DNA of 64,000 nucleotides from Rhodospirillales bacterium (GCA_009377525.1 WHTW01000007.1:1-64000); one strand, 5' to 3'; shown: positions 8,572 through 17,250, numbered from the stretch's first letter. The notes: a model not told the origin generated them from the letters alone. A program made the numbers and translations.

Positions 8572-8881
8572 GGCGGCGCGCAAGGCGCTTGCGCGCACGA
8601 ACTGGCGCAGGATCGACGCGATGACGGACGGGGACATCGCACGGCAGATTGCGTCCAATCGTGATGCAGCTCCCGATATGGCTCCGGAGATCGACGTACG
8701 GGCCATAAGGCGCGCCACGGGCATGACACAGGCTGAATTTGCCACTGCATACGATTTCAGCGTGCGAACCGTTCAGGAATGGGAGCGAGGCGCGAAGAAG
8801 CCAAGCGGCCCTGCGCGCACACTGTTGCGGGCCATTAGGTCCGATCCAGAGGGGTTACGCAAAGCACTTGCCGCTGCTTGA
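8552..8881 (+). CDS. HTH-type antitoxin partner of BrnT
   Basis: A 109-residue protein. Residues about 50-100 form an Xre-like helix-turn-helix (IDVRAIRRATGMTQAEFATAYDFSVRTVQEWERG), while the N-terminus (MTDGDIARQIASNRDAAPDM) resembles BrnA-type antitoxins. It overlaps the toxin gene by 20 nt, typical of toxin-antitoxin operons. It should neutralise BrnT and repress the operon through the palindrome at 8270-8288. Use of an Xre fold rather than the ribbon-helix-helix of the original BrnA is a recurrent variant. Confidence 0.82.
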   Translation: MAKGISKAARKALARTNWRRIDAMTDGDIARQIASNRDAAPDMAPEIDVRAIRRATGMTQAEFATAYDFSVRTVQEWERGAKKPSGPARTLLRAIRSDPEGLRKALAAA

Positions 8882-8933
8882 CCAACAAACGCCAAATACA
8901 CCTGTTTTCTCAAACTACGTCGGTCGCAACCAT

Positions 8934-9638
8934 TCACCGGCCAAGCCTCTTCTTCAGATCATCGTAGTTTCGATACAGCGTCCGATCGAGCGTGCGGGCT
9001 TCGACGTGCAGTCGCGCAGCCACACTTCTCAAGAACTCCTCGCCTTCTCGATAGCTGAAATTTCGGCGCAAGAAGGGGCCGATGAGGGTCTTCAATCGAT
9101 GGTCGAGCGCAAAATGATTGCAGACGAGCTCGTCACAAATCTCCATCGCGATATTGCGCGCGTACTTCTGACCGATCCCGGGAATTCTTTTCAAATACTC
9201 AATTCTCTCTTCGGCGGTTTGCAGCTTCCGGTACTGATTTCGGATTGTCGTAGGACCACCTGCCTTTCTGAACATCTGAAAAGCTGCCTCAGCTTGTGCT
9301 GCGATGACGAGTCGGAACCGAGGGTTTGGTATTTGCAGCAACAGCTTCTTCCGATCCTTCGCAGACAGCTTACTGATGCGCGCCCATCCAAAGTCGTCGG
9401 CGCGCGGCTCCATATTGACTTCCCAATTCCTTGAGCCGCCGAGAGTGGCGTAAGAGAGAACCAAGTCGGTCCAAGGCCAAGCTGGATGGCGCCCTCTTGC
9501 AAGGTCGGTCTTCCGCGATCTTGCCAGCTGCTTCGCGGTCTTTCTCGCAAAAGGACGGATGATGTTTGCGAATCTGACGATCTGCCGTTTATCGTTGGCA
9601 ACGCGCAACGTATCCTCGCTTTGCTCACCAAGCTTCAA
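8934..9638 (-). CDS. helix-hairpin-helix DNA-glycosylase-like protein
   Basis: A 234-residue basic protein. Residues about 145-185 contain a helix-hairpin-helix (RIPGIGQKYARNIAMEIC) followed by HFALDHRLKTLIG. This is laid out like the HhH-GPD motif of EndoIII/AlkA-type glycosylases, in which an aspartate follows the hairpin. No C-terminal iron-sulfur cysteine cluster is seen. The gene has clearly lower GC and different codon use from its neighbours, suggesting recent acquisition, and it stands alone between the toxin-antitoxin pair and a CoA-transferase. A role in base excision or in an orphan defence or repair function is possible; substrate unknown. Confidence 0.65.
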   Translation of the reverse strand: MKLGEQSEDTLRVANDKRQIVRFANIIRPFARKTAKQLARSRKTDLARGRHPAWPWTDLVLSYATLGGSRNWEVNMEPRADDFGWARISKLSAKDRKKLLLQIPNPRFRLVIAAQAEAAFQMFRKAGGPTTIRNQYRKLQTAEERIEYLKRIPGIGQKYARNIAMEICDELVCNHFALDHRLKTLIGPFLRRNFSYREGEEFLRSVAARLHVEARTLDRTLYRNYDDLKKRLGR

Positions 9639-9686
9639 GGTGGGAGCTTAGCAAGAGCCAATCTCTTGTGGGAATAGCTCGCACTT

Positions 9687-10886
9687 TCACTCCGCCGCCC
9701 TGGCGAGCGTCGCCGGCGCGCGCACGCCGCCGCGGGCGAAGATCGCGTCGATCTCGGCCGCGCTGTAGCCCAGCTCCTCGAGGATCTCCGGGCCGTTCTC
9801 GCCGGTATGCGGCGCGTGCTGCTGAGCGTCATGCTGCGAGGCCGGCGGGAGGCCCGGGATGTTGGCGACCGGCATGCGGCCGAAGCCGTCCTGCTCGATC
9901 CAGTCGATGGCGCCCGATTCCTTGACGTGCGGATGCTCGAGGTAGTCGGTGTAGTTGTTGACCCGTTCGCAGAACACTTCCTTGGGCTGCAGCAGCGCGA
10001 TCCATTCCTCGGTGGTCTTGGAGGGCATGGTCTCCTGCAGCGCCTTGATGATACGCGGCGCGTTCCGGATACGAGCCTCGTGGCCCTGCAGCTCGGGATC
10101 GTCGGCGATGTCCTTGCGGCCGATCAGCTCGAACAGCGCCTGGAAATGGTGCGGCCGCATGGCGCTCACCATGATGTAGCCGTTGGCGGTTTTGTAGCTG
10201 CCGGCCGGCATGTAGAGCGGCGGCGGCGCGCCGTTGGAGAACACCCATTCCATCAGCTTGGCGCCCTGGTAGGCCGCCGCCGACTTCATCAGGCTGGAAT
10301 CGATGTAGCTGCCCTCGCCGTAGCGCAGCTGGCGCATCAGCGCCGGCGCCAGCGCCTGGAAAGTGTAGAGCCCGGTCGTGACGTCGACCGCGATCATGCC
10401 CTGCCGCCACGGCGTGCCGTCGGGCAGGCGGTTCATCACCATCATGCCGCTGAACGCCTGGATCAGCCCGTCGACGGTCGGTCGCTTGCTGTAGCGTCCC
10501 GTCTGGCCGAAGCCCGACACCGAGCAGTAGACGACCTTGGGATTGACCTTCCTGGCGTCCTCGTAGCCGAAGCCCAGGCGCGAGATGACGCCGGGCCTGA
10601 AACTCTCGATGACGACGTTGGCCTTGGTCATCAGCTTGTTCACCACGGCCTTGCCGTCGGCCGACTTCAGGTCGAGCGCGATCGAGCGCTTGCCGCGGTT
10701 GAAGGCGACGGAATGCGCGCAGTGATCGCCCTTGAGCTCGCCCAGCGCGCGGCCCCAGTCGCCTTCCGGCGGTTCGATCTTGATGACGTCCGCACCGTGC
10801 AGCGCCAGCAGCATCGTGGCATGCGGCCCGGCCACGCCCTGCGTGAAGTCGAGCACGGTGATGCCGTCATACGCGCCTTTGATCAT
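9687..10886 (-). CDS. CaiB/BaiF family III CoA-transferase
   Basis: A 399-residue family III CoA-transferase. Family hallmarks are the N-terminal VLDFTQGVAGPHATMLL, KIEPPEGDWGR, NRGKRSIALDLK, VIESFRPGVISRLGFGYE and the segment YIDSSLMKSAA that carries the likely catalytic aspartate. Such enzymes move CoA between organic acids in a ternary-complex mechanism. It stands alone on the minus strand, with no acyl-CoA dehydrogenase or dioxygenase next to it, so the acid substrate cannot be inferred. A second, different member lies at 48531-49673. Confidence 0.92.
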   Translation of the reverse strand: MIKGAYDGITVLDFTQGVAGPHATMLLALHGADVIKIEPPEGDWGRALGELKGDHCAHSVAFNRGKRSIALDLKSADGKAVVNKLMTKANVVIESFRPGVISRLGFGYEDARKVNPKVVYCSVSGFGQTGRYSKRPTVDGLIQAFSGMMVMNRLPDGTPWRQGMIAVDVTTGLYTFQALAPALMRQLRYGEGSYIDSSLMKSAAAYQGAKLMEWVFSNGAPPPLYMPAGSYKTANGYIMVSAMRPHHFQALFELIGRKDIADDPELQGHEARIRNAPRIIKALQETMPSKTTEEWIALLQPKEVFCERVNNYTDYLEHPHVKESGAIDWIEQDGFGRMPVANIPGLPPASQHDAQQHAPHTGENGPEILEELGYSAAEIDAIFARGGVRAPATLARAAE

Positions 10887-11030
10887 GAACCCGCTCCTCC
10901 CGGTCGGCTGAACGTATGTTTACCGGTGCCGGTCGAGCAAGGTCCGGCCTGCAGGGAAGCCATGCGCATGAAGAAAAGTCACGTAAACGCGCAGACTTCT
11001 TCGTTTGAGCGGACCGCCGCGGAGGTCCAG

Positions 11031-11050
11031 TTAGGTGCAAATGCACTTAA
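11031..11050. promoter_or_regulatory. near-perfect inverted repeat, candidate operator
   Basis: TTAGGTGCA and TGCACTTAA form a 9-bp inverted repeat around two A residues, with one G/T mismatch. It ends 12 nt before the ATG of the alpha/beta hydrolase and overlaps the likely promoter-proximal region. The size and AT-flanked shape resemble MarR-type sites. No MarR gene is adjacent, so the regulator is unknown. Confidence 0.4.
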
Positions 11051-11062
11051 TTGGAGTTTGGC

Positions 11063-11917
11063 ATGCCCGCTCTTCCCCTGCCGCTCGCCGCTCTTGCCGC
11101 CGCCAGCCACGTCGCGCCGTCGCTGGTGGCGCCGTTCTTCCGCCGCATGATGCTGAACCCACGCCGCCACGTGCGGCCGCCGCCGGTCTTGTCGTTGCCG
11201 CTGGCCGACCAGCGCATCGATCTCGGCGACGGGCTGATCGCCTGGCGCTGGGGGCAGGGACCGGTCGTCCTGCTGGTCCATGGCTTCGAGGGCAACCGCG
11301 CGCAGTTCGCCGCCATCGTCGCCGCCCTGGTCGAGCGCGGCTTCGCTGCCGTGGCACTCGACGTGCCGGCGCACGGCGAATCGGCCGGTGACGAGCTGAC
11401 CGCCGTGAAGTTCATCGCCGCCATCGAACGCACCTTGGCGCGGCTGGCGCCTGTCCATGCCGTGATCGGCCATTCGCTCGGCGCCGCCATGAGCCTTTAT
11501 TCCGTCGCCCACACGGGTGGTGCGAACCGCGTGGCATTGATCTCCGCTCCGTCGTCGCTGAAGCGCGAGCTCAATCGCGTCGCGTCGGCCGTCGGTCTCT
11601 CCGAACGCGGCAGGAAGGCCTTCATCGCTTCGGTCGAGGCTCATGTCGGGCGGCCGGCAGCGGACTTCGACGTCAGCCGCATCGCGGGCAAGGTCGACTT
11701 GCCGCTGCTGCTGGTCCACGACCAGAACGATCGGCAGGTTCCGGTCCTGGAATCGGCCAGAACCGCTCACGTACTGTCGGGCGCCGAACTGATGGTCACA
11801 CGCGGCCTTGGCCACAATCGCCTGCTGGCCGATCCCGTCGTCGTGCGCGCCGTCGTCGACTTCGTCGATCAGGAAACGCCCACTCAAGAGATGACGGGCA
11901 ACGCCTGCACGATGTAG
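11063..11917 (+). CDS. alpha/beta hydrolase
   Basis: A 284-residue alpha/beta-hydrolase-fold protein. The oxyanion region VLLVHGFEGNRAQF, the nucleophile elbow GHSLGAAMS (Ser), the acid in LLVHDQNDRQVP (Asp) and a late histidine in TRGLGHNRLL give a complete triad. The ATG at 11063 is preferred over an upstream in-frame TTG because GGAG lies about 6 nt before it. The N-terminus may be a weak membrane anchor (LPLAALAAASHVAP). Its 3' end overlaps the end of the convergent DUF2848 gene by 34 nt. An esterase or thioesterase role is likely; substrate unknown. Confidence 0.85.
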   Translation: MPALPLPLAALAAASHVAPSLVAPFFRRMMLNPRRHVRPPPVLSLPLADQRIDLGDGLIAWRWGQGPVVLLVHGFEGNRAQFAAIVAALVERGFAAVALDVPAHGESAGDELTAVKFIAAIERTLARLAPVHAVIGHSLGAAMSLYSVAHTGGANRVALISAPSSLKRELNRVASAVGLSERGRKAFIASVEAHVGRPAADFDVSRIAGKVDLPLLLVHDQNDRQVPVLESARTAHVLSGAELMVTRGLGHNRLLADPVVVRAVVDFVDQETPTQEMTGNACTM

Positions 11918-12543
11918 GAGTGCGAGAGTTTGCGGCTGAGCACCGGGTCCTCGATCTCCATGTCGAAGCGCGACGAGGATCGGATGGCGCCGATCGCCGG
12001 CAACGTGCCGCAAAACATCGCGACGCCGGCCGGAAGACGCCTGTCGCCGTGCCATCCGGCAATCAGGTCACGCGGCATGCGGATCTTGGCTAAAAGCCCC
12101 TCCTGGTAAGGCACCTTCTTGCCGCCTTCCTCGATGAAGCTGCGGACGATGAGCTCGTCCCAGTGGGGCTCGACTTCCTCGAAGCGCCAGGCCGAGCGGC
12201 CGATCACCTTGGGGCAGACCTGCTTGGACTGGGCGACGCCGTAGGCCTCGAGCTTGCGGTCGGTATGGTCGGCGCCGATCGTGACCCACAGCCGGTCGGC
12301 CGTACCGACCAGTACCGGCTCGGCCTCGCCCGACGTGTCGTCGCCCACGACCTGGATGGACTCGGCCTGCGTCAGCAGGCTCGCGGCGACGCGGTAGTAC
12401 AACGGCACCTTCGACGGCGGCTGCACGCCGATCGCCTTCAGTTCCTCGATGTGATGGTTTAGCGTCACGACGTCGCGGCCGGTCCAGCCGGCGATGACGA
12501 GGTCATTGATGTCGAAGGGCCGGCCGTCGAACGCCAACGCCAT
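11884..12543 (-). CDS. DUF2848 family protein
   Basis: A 219-residue protein matching DUF2848 in length and layout (FDINDLVIAGWTGRD, KAIGVQPPSKVPLYYRV, MPRDLIAGWHGDRRLPAGVAMFCGTLPAIG). The fold resembles fumarylacetoacetate-hydrolase-like proteins in pattern, but no catalytic function is established. It is the last gene of a minus-strand operon: SDR oxidoreductase, DUF1445 hydro-lyase, DUF2848. The gap to DUF1445 is one base, implying tight coexpression. The three proteins probably act in one small-acid or amino-acid catabolic route (inference). Confidence 0.8.
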   Translation of the reverse strand: MALAFDGRPFDINDLVIAGWTGRDVVTLNHHIEELKAIGVQPPSKVPLYYRVAASLLTQAESIQVVGDDTSGEAEPVLVGTADRLWVTIGADHTDRKLEAYGVAQSKQVCPKVIGRSAWRFEEVEPHWDELIVRSFIEEGGKKVPYQEGLLAKIRMPRDLIAGWHGDRRLPAGVAMFCGTLPAIGAIRSSSRFDMEIEDPVLSRKLSHSYIVQALPVIS

Positions 12544-12544
12544 G

Positions 12545-13360
12545 TCAGAGAATGGCGAGCTGCGCGTTCAAAAGGTCGGTCACCAGCATGTAGCCTGGCG
12601 CGTGGGTGATGCAGAACTCCGGCTTCACCGTGGCCACCACTGACTGCGGGGTGACGCCGCAGGCCCAGAACACCGGCAGTTCGTCGTCGCGCACAGGCAC
12701 GGCGTCGCCGTAGTCGGGCTTGGCGATGTCCTTGATTCCTAGAAGCTCGGGCTTGCCGAGATGCACCGGCGCGCCATGCACCGAGGGGAAGCGCGTCGTC
12801 ACCTGCACCGCGCGGATCGCGTCGGCCGGCTTGAACGGCCGCATCGACACCACCATCGGCCCATGGAACGGCCCGGCCGGCGTGCACTGGATGTTGGTCC
12901 GGTACATCGGCACGTTCTTGTTCACGGTCTGGTGGCGGATTTCCAGGCCGCTGTCGATCAGCGCCTCCTCGAAGGAGAAGGAGCAGCCCAGCACGAACGA
13001 CACCAGATCGTCGCGCCACGCCTTCTTGAGGTCGTCGACTTCCTCGATCAGCTCGCCCTTCTTCCAGACGCGATAGCGCGGGATGTCGGTGCGGATGTCG
13101 AGATCCTCGCCCAGGTTCGGCAGGCGCCAGTCGCCTGGATCGGACTGGCCCAGCAGCGGGCAGGGCTTGGGATTGAGCTGGCAGAAGCGCGCGAAGTCGG
13201 CGGCGAACTCCTTCGGCAGAATGGCGAGGTTGCCCTGGACATAGCCCGGCGCCATGCCCGAGGTCGGCTGCCGGAAAGCACCGGCGCGGATGCGGCGGCG
13301 CGCGTCGCGTCCGGTCTCGCCCTTGATGTTCGTGCCCCCAGCGCTGGTGATCGTGTCCAT
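12545..13360 (-). CDS. DUF1445 putative hydro-lyase (D-glutamate cyclase-like)
   Basis: A 271-residue member of the DUF1445/UPF0317 family. The start at 13360 ([15 protein letters not shown]) has AGGAG about 8 nt upstream and gives the usual family length; the frame is open further upstream but without resemblance. Motifs include FLLGQSD-like [46 protein letters not shown] and the C-terminal [11 protein letters not shown] eukaryotic relative is D-glutamate cyclase, which converts D-glutamate to 5-oxo-D-proline. It is sandwiched between an SDR dehydrogenase (10 nt away) and DUF2848 (1 nt away). Confidence 0.85.
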   Translation of the reverse strand: MDTITSAGGTNIKGETGRDARRRIRAGAFRQPTSGMAPGYVQGNLAILPKEFAADFARFCQLNPKPCPLLGQSDPGDWRLPNLGEDLDIRTDIPRYRVWKKGELIEEVDDLKKAWRDDLVSFVLGCSFSFEEALIDSGLEIRHQTVNKNVPMYRTNIQCTPAGPFHGPMVVSMRPFKPADAIRAVQVTTRFPSVHGAPVHLGKPELLGIKDIAKPDYGDAVPVRDDELPVFWACGVTPQSVVATVKPEFCITHAPGYMLVTDLLNAQLAIL

Positions 13361-13370
13361 CGCGATGCTC

Positions 13371-14129
13371 CTACACGTGCTGGCCGCCGTTGATCTGGAT
13401 CTCGGCGCCGCTGACATAGCTTGCGCCTTTCTCGCACAGGAAGTGGATGACATCAGCCACTTCGTCGGGCGTGCCCAGGCGGCGCATCGGGATCTGCTCC
13501 TCGACGATCTTCTCGGTGCCGGGCGACAGGATCGAGGTGTCGATCTCGCCGGGCGCGATGGCGTTGACGCGAATGCCGCGCGGCCCGAAATCGTGCGCCA
13601 TTTCGCGCGTCAGCGCCGCCAGCGCCGCCTTCGAGGTCGCATAAGCGGAGCCGGCGAAGGGATGCACGCGGCTGCCGGCGATCGAGGTGACGTTGACCAC
13701 GCAACCGCGCGCTTCCGACAGCTCGCTCATGAGGCCGCGCGCCAGCGCCACCGGCGCGAAGAAATTGACGTTGAACACCTGCCGCCACAAGGCGAACGGC
13801 GTGTCGATGGCGCCGAAGCGGCCGCCCGTCTCGTCCTTGGGCGAGATGGCGGCGTTGTTCACCAGCGCATCGAGCCGTCCGCCGCCCAGCCGGTCGCGGA
13901 TCTCTTCAATGCCGCGGCCGACATCGTCCGGATCGGCAAGATCGATCTGCACATGGTTCTTGTCACCGCCTGGCCACGGGCAGAGCGCACTGAACGGCTG
14001 GCGCGACACGGTGATCACCCGCCAGCCGCCGGCGCTGAATTTCTTCACCGTGGCATGGCCGATGCCGCGGCTCGCGCCGGTCAGCACCAGGGTACGCGCA
14101 TTGTCGAGACGGGGTGGTGCATTCATCAT
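13371..14129 (-). CDS. SDR family NAD(P)-dependent oxidoreductase
   Basis: A 252-residue classical short-chain dehydrogenase. The cofactor motif [10 protein letters not shown] is at residues about 18-27, NNAAIS follows strand 4, and the catalytic Ser-Tyr-Lys set appears as [19 protein letters not shown]. The N-terminus [18 protein letters not shown] has tandem ATGs at 14129 and 14126. It is the first gene of the SDR-DUF1445-DUF2848 operon and probably oxidises a hydroxy acid or reduces a keto acid on the same pathway. The 258-bp divergent gap upstream contains an ACTGT-N6-ACAGT inverted repeat (14247-14262) that might be an operator. Confidence 0.9.
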   Translation of the reverse strand: MMNAPPRLDNARTLVLTGASRGIGHATVKKFSAGGWRVITVSRQPFSALCPWPGGDKNHVQIDLADPDDVGRGIEEIRDRLGGGRLDALVNNAAISPKDETGGRFGAIDTPFALWRQVFNVNFFAPVALARGLMSELSEARGCVVNVTSIAGSRVHPFAGSAYATSKAALAALTREMAHDFGPRGIRVNAIAPGEIDTSILSPGTEKIVEEQIPMRRLGTPDEVADVIHFLCEKGASYVSGAEIQINGGQHV

Positions 14130-14387
14130 GAGCGATCCTACTCTGCCTCCGCGGCAATGGCGCGACAGATATTGGAAGCCGCGCTCCAGACAATAAGAGG
14201 TGGGCGACGACGGTTTGGACCGCGATCTATTGTGTGTTCCAGTGAAACTGTCATTCTACAGTCTAACCTGTTGTGTTTGATACATTTTTCTTGAACGAGA
14301 TCACGCTGTGTTTTATGGTTCCGGCGGCTTGGCCCAATATTCGGGGCCGCAGGCCGTGGTTTTGAGGAAGCAATTTGGAGGTCCGCC

Positions 14388-14570
14388 ATGTCGGACGACC
14401 GCCGGGCAAAAGGCCCGACGCCTGTTCTGCGCACACGACCTGCAACCATGCTCACGGCAATAGGCCTGTGCGTGTTCATCATGATTATGCAGTTGCTGCC
14501 GCAGTTCAGTGACGGCGGTCTCAACCGCATAAGCACCACGACGACCGCTGCCACCGCCGCCGCACGATAA
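14388..14570 (+). CDS. small single-pass membrane protein, hypothetical
   Basis: A 60-residue open frame with one hydrophobic helix (MLTAIGLCVFIMIMQLLP, residues about 21-38), a positively charged N-terminal tail and a Thr/Ala-rich end. GGAGG lies about 8 nt upstream of the ATG, which supports translation. It lies 62 nt before the protein-kinase gene on the same strand. Sequence alone gives no function. The AT-rich 258 bp upstream (14130-14387) holds no other gene and likely contains divergent promoters. Confidence 0.5.
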   Translation: MSDDRRAKGPTPVLRTRPATMLTAIGLCVFIMIMQLLPQFSDGGLNRISTTTTAATAAAR

Positions 14571-14632
14571 GGGCTTTGGGCGCTTGTGCGCCCGCTCGGG
14601 AACGCGCATCTAGGAGCGAGGTGCGCGTGCTC

Positions 14633-16486
14633 ATGTCCTCCGACAACGTCCAGGCCCTGACCCCCGGCACGCGGCTCGGCGACTACCGGCTCGATGCCGT
14701 GATCGGCCATGGCGGCTTCGGCATCACCTATCGCGCCTTCGACACCCAGCTCGCCAAGTTCGTCGCCATCAAGGAGTACCTGCCGGTCGAGTTCGCCGTG
14801 CGCGATGACGGCAAGGTGGTGGCGCGCGGCACTCGCTTCGCCGAGGATTTCGCCTGGGGCCGCGAGCGCTTCCTCGACGAGGCGCGCGCGCTCGCCCGTT
14901 TCCGCCATCTGCACATCGTGCCGGTGCTGCGCTACTTCGAGGCCAACGGCACAGCCTACACCGTCATGGAGTTCGAGGACGGCAAGAGCGTGGGTGAGTT
15001 GCTGCGCCAGCCGGCGGGCCGCCTGTCGCCCAACGACGTACAGCGCCTGGCCGACGGGCTGGTCGGCGGTCTCAGCGCCGTGCATGCCCAGGGCTTCCTC
15101 CATCGCGACATCAAGCCGTCCAACATCATCATCCGGCGCGACGGCATTCCCGTGCTGATCGACTTCGGCGCCGCGCGCCAGGCGATGGGCGAGCGCACGC
15201 GCACGATGACCGGCGTGCTCACACCGCAATATGCGCCGATCGAGCAGTATGCGCTCGACGGCAAGCAGGGGCCGTGGAGCGACATCTATTCGGCTGCCGC
15301 CGTGCTCCATCACGCCATCGCCGGGCTGCCGCCGCCCGACGCCGCCGCGCGCGTCGGCACCGATCCCTACCGTACGCTGGCAACGACGCACGCCGATCGC
15401 TTCGAGTCGGCCTTCCTTGGCGCGATCGATCGCGCCTTGGCATTCGCGCCACCCGACCGGCCGCAGACCGTCGAGGAATGGGCTGCCTTGTTCGGCCCTT
15501 CGATTGCGCGCGTCGCCGATGCGCCGACGCAGCGCCTCGGCGGCGCGTCCGGCGCGACGCCGCGCCTGGGCGGCGTCAGCCGCGAAGTCGATCCGCCGGC
15601 GCTGCCGCCACCTGCGCGCCGCTCGCGCAACGCACTTTGGGTCGTCGCTCTGCTGGTCGTCGTTGTCGGTGCCGCTGCGGCGTGGCGTTTCAACCCGCAG
15701 CTCCAGGCCATGATCGCCGGCACACCGAGCGCAGAACAGCCTGTCGCGACGTCGACACCGACGCCACAGCCGGTTTCGCAGCCGACGCCCACACTCACGC
15801 CCACGCCGGCAACGCCACCTGCACCTGCGCCGGACACCGCCAAGCAAGCCCTGATCGACCAAGCCGGACGCGCGGCGGTCGCGGCACGGGCCGTGCTGGA
15901 GCGCGCCGACGAAGCGGCCAGGGCTGCGCGTGCGATGGCAGGCGAGGCGCGCATCGTCGCGGCGCGGGCGGCGCGGCCGGATCTGCAGAACGCCGAGCGG
16001 CTTGCCAATGACGGCGTGAGCTATGTCGGCCAGACGAGCGACGGCAACCGCCAGGGCCTGGGTGTCGCCGAGCTCGGCAGCGGCGAACGCCAGGCCGGCG
16101 ACTTCCAGGACGGTCGTCTGAACGGCCTCGGCACGGTGCGCTTCGAAGACGACACTCGCTATGCCGGCCAGTGGCGCGACGGCCAGGCGACCGGACTCGG
16201 TGCGCGCGAGAAGCCGGGCGTCGATCGCGCCGAGGGCAACTTCGTCGCAGGCCGGCTCGAGGGCCTCGGCGTGCGCCGCACGCTCGTCGAGCCCGCGACA
16301 GTGCAGTCGGGAGAGTTCCGCGCCGATCTTCTGGAAGGCCCGGGCGTCGAGACCGTGGGTGACCGGCGTTACGAAGGTGGCTTCCGCGCCGGCAAGCGCC
16401 ACGGCTTCGGCCAGGTCACAAGTGCTGACGGCAAGGCGCAGTCGGGCCGCTGGGAAGACGGAAAGCCGATAGAAACAACGCCTTGA
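14633..16486 (+). CDS. Ser/Thr protein kinase with transmembrane segment and MORN repeats
   Basis: A 617-residue Hanks-type kinase. The glycine loop GHGGFGIT is at residues 25-32, catalytic Lys47 in VAIKEYLP, HRDIKPSN at 157-164 and DFG at 177-179, so the kinase should be active. After the kinase lobe comes a membrane helix (ALWVVALLVVVVGAAAAW), a Pro/Thr-rich linker, an Ala-rich coiled coil and about six MORN-like repeats (GLGTVRFEDDTRYAGQW style) outside. It therefore looks like a membrane sensor with a periplasmic MORN domain. A GTG at 14621 with AGGAG four bases upstream is an alternative start. It precedes nasT by 48 nt, but a sigma54 promoter lies between them. Targets are unknown. Confidence 0.88.
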   Translation: MSSDNVQALTPGTRLGDYRLDAVIGHGGFGITYRAFDTQLAKFVAIKEYLPVEFAVRDDGKVVARGTRFAEDFAWGRERFLDEARALARFRHLHIVPVLRYFEANGTAYTVMEFEDGKSVGELLRQPAGRLSPNDVQRLADGLVGGLSAVHAQGFLHRDIKPSNIIIRRDGIPVLIDFGAARQAMGERTRTMTGVLTPQYAPIEQYALDGKQGPWSDIYSAAAVLHHAIAGLPPPDAAARVGTDPYRTLATTHADRFESAFLGAIDRALAFAPPDRPQTVEEWAALFGPSIARVADAPTQRLGGASGATPRLGGVSREVDPPALPPPARRSRNALWVVALLVVVVGAAAAWRFNPQLQAMIAGTPSAEQPVATSTPTPQPVSQPTPTLTPTPATPPAPAPDTAKQALIDQAGRAAVAARAVLERADEAARAARAMAGEARIVAARAARPDLQNAERLANDGVSYVGQTSDGNRQGLGVAELGSGERQAGDFQDGRLNGLGTVRFEDDTRYAGQWRDGQATGLGAREKPGVDRAEGNFVAGRLEGLGVRRTLVEPATVQSGEFRADLLEGPGVETVGDRRYEGGFRAGKRHGFGQVTSADGKAQSGRWEDGKPIETTP

Positions 16487-16491
16487 TCAGC

Positions 16492-16506
16492 TGGCACGGT
16501 TGTTGC
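16492..16506 (+). promoter_or_regulatory. sigma54 promoter for nasT
   Basis: TGGCACG (16492-16498), four bases, then TTGC (16503-16506) match the -24/-12 consensus TGGCACG-N4-TTGC exactly, with the GG and GC pairs at the required spacing. Transcription would start near 16518, about 17 nt before the TTG start of nasT. Enhancer sites for NtrC would have to lie inside the kinase gene and were not recognised. Confidence 0.78.
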
Positions 16507-16534
16507 GCCCAAGGCGCTCAACGAGCCACCAACC

Positions 16535-17122
16535 TTGACCAAGCCGCTCTCCGTCCTGCTGATCGATGACAACCCCGCTCGCGCCGAGATCGTGGAAGCG
16601 GGGCTGGCGGCTGCCGGCTATCGTCTGCTGGCGCGGCTCGAGGGCACGCAGGATCTGATCGGCCGTGTGCGTGAGCTCGAGCCCGATGTCGTCGTTGTCA
16701 GCATCGACAGCCCCAGCCGCGACACCATCGAGGACATGCGGCGCACCACCGATCTCATGCCGCGCCCGATCGCGCTGTTCGTCGACCGCTCCGATCCCGC
16801 CACCATCGCGGCAGCGATGGAAGCCGGCGTTTCGGCCTATGTCGTGAAGGGCTTGGCGCAGGATCGCGTGCGCCCCGTGGTTGACGTCGCCGTTGCCCAC
16901 TTCAATCGCTACCACGCCATGCGCGAGGAGCTCGACCGCGCCCGCCTGTCCCTGGTCGAGCGCAAGACGGTCGAGCGCGCCAAAGGCCTGCTGATGGAGC
17001 AGAAGGGCCTGAGCGAGGACGCCGCCTACAAGCTGCTGCGCAAGCTGGCCATGGATCAGAACAAGCGAATCGGCGAAGTCGCCCGGGAAATCGTGACCTA
17101 CGCCAGGGTGCTCAAATCTTAG
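16535..17122 (+). CDS. nasT: NasT, ANTAR-domain transcription antiterminator
   Basis: A 195-residue regulator with an N-terminal receiver-like domain (LSVLLIDDNPARAEIV) and a C-terminal ANTAR domain from about residue 125 (ERAKGLLMEQKGLSEDAAYKLLRKLAMDQNKRIGEVAREI). ANTAR domains bind tandem hexaloop hairpins in leader RNA and block termination. In nitrate assimilation NasT is held by NasS until nitrate or nitrite is sensed. A TTG start is used, with no strong Shine-Dalgarno. The gene is followed by a weak terminator and then by a leader holding the predicted ANTAR target, upstream of the nasS-like and nrt/nas genes. Confidence 0.93.
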   Translation: MTKPLSVLLIDDNPARAEIVEAGLAAAGYRLLARLEGTQDLIGRVRELEPDVVVVSIDSPSRDTIEDMRRTTDLMPRPIALFVDRSDPATIAAAMEAGVSAYVVKGLAQDRVRPVVDVAVAHFNRYHAMREELDRARLSLVERKTVERAKGLLMEQKGLSEDAAYKLLRKLAMDQNKRIGEVAREIVTYARVLKS

Positions 17123-17141
17123 GCGTGCCTGTGGTTCGATC

Positions 17142-17169
17142 ATGCTGCACATGCGAGCATCAGATTTTT
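17142..17169 (+). terminator. candidate terminator after nasT
   Basis: ATGCTGC and GCGAGCAT form a short stem with one bulged G and an ACAT loop, followed by CAGATTTTTG. The stem is modest and the T-run short, so termination may be partial. Confidence 0.45.
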
Positions 17170-17250
17170 GCTTGCCCGCGATTCGCTGATTTTACAATTT
17201 CATCTTAATAAATCATTGCAAGTCAGTGACTTACTGCGCCGCAGCGTGCT

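Noticed and set aside
14138..16402. A 754-codon open frame on the minus strand opposite the protein kinase
   Set aside because: It is a GC-driven shadow: composition is Arg/Ala/His-rich without motifs, while the plus frame has a complete kinase and MORN repeats.
17123..17240. NtrC enhancer sites upstream of the nas promoter
   Set aside because: The AT-rich region has palindromes (AAGTCA-G-TGACTT) but none matches the NtrC consensus well enough to call.
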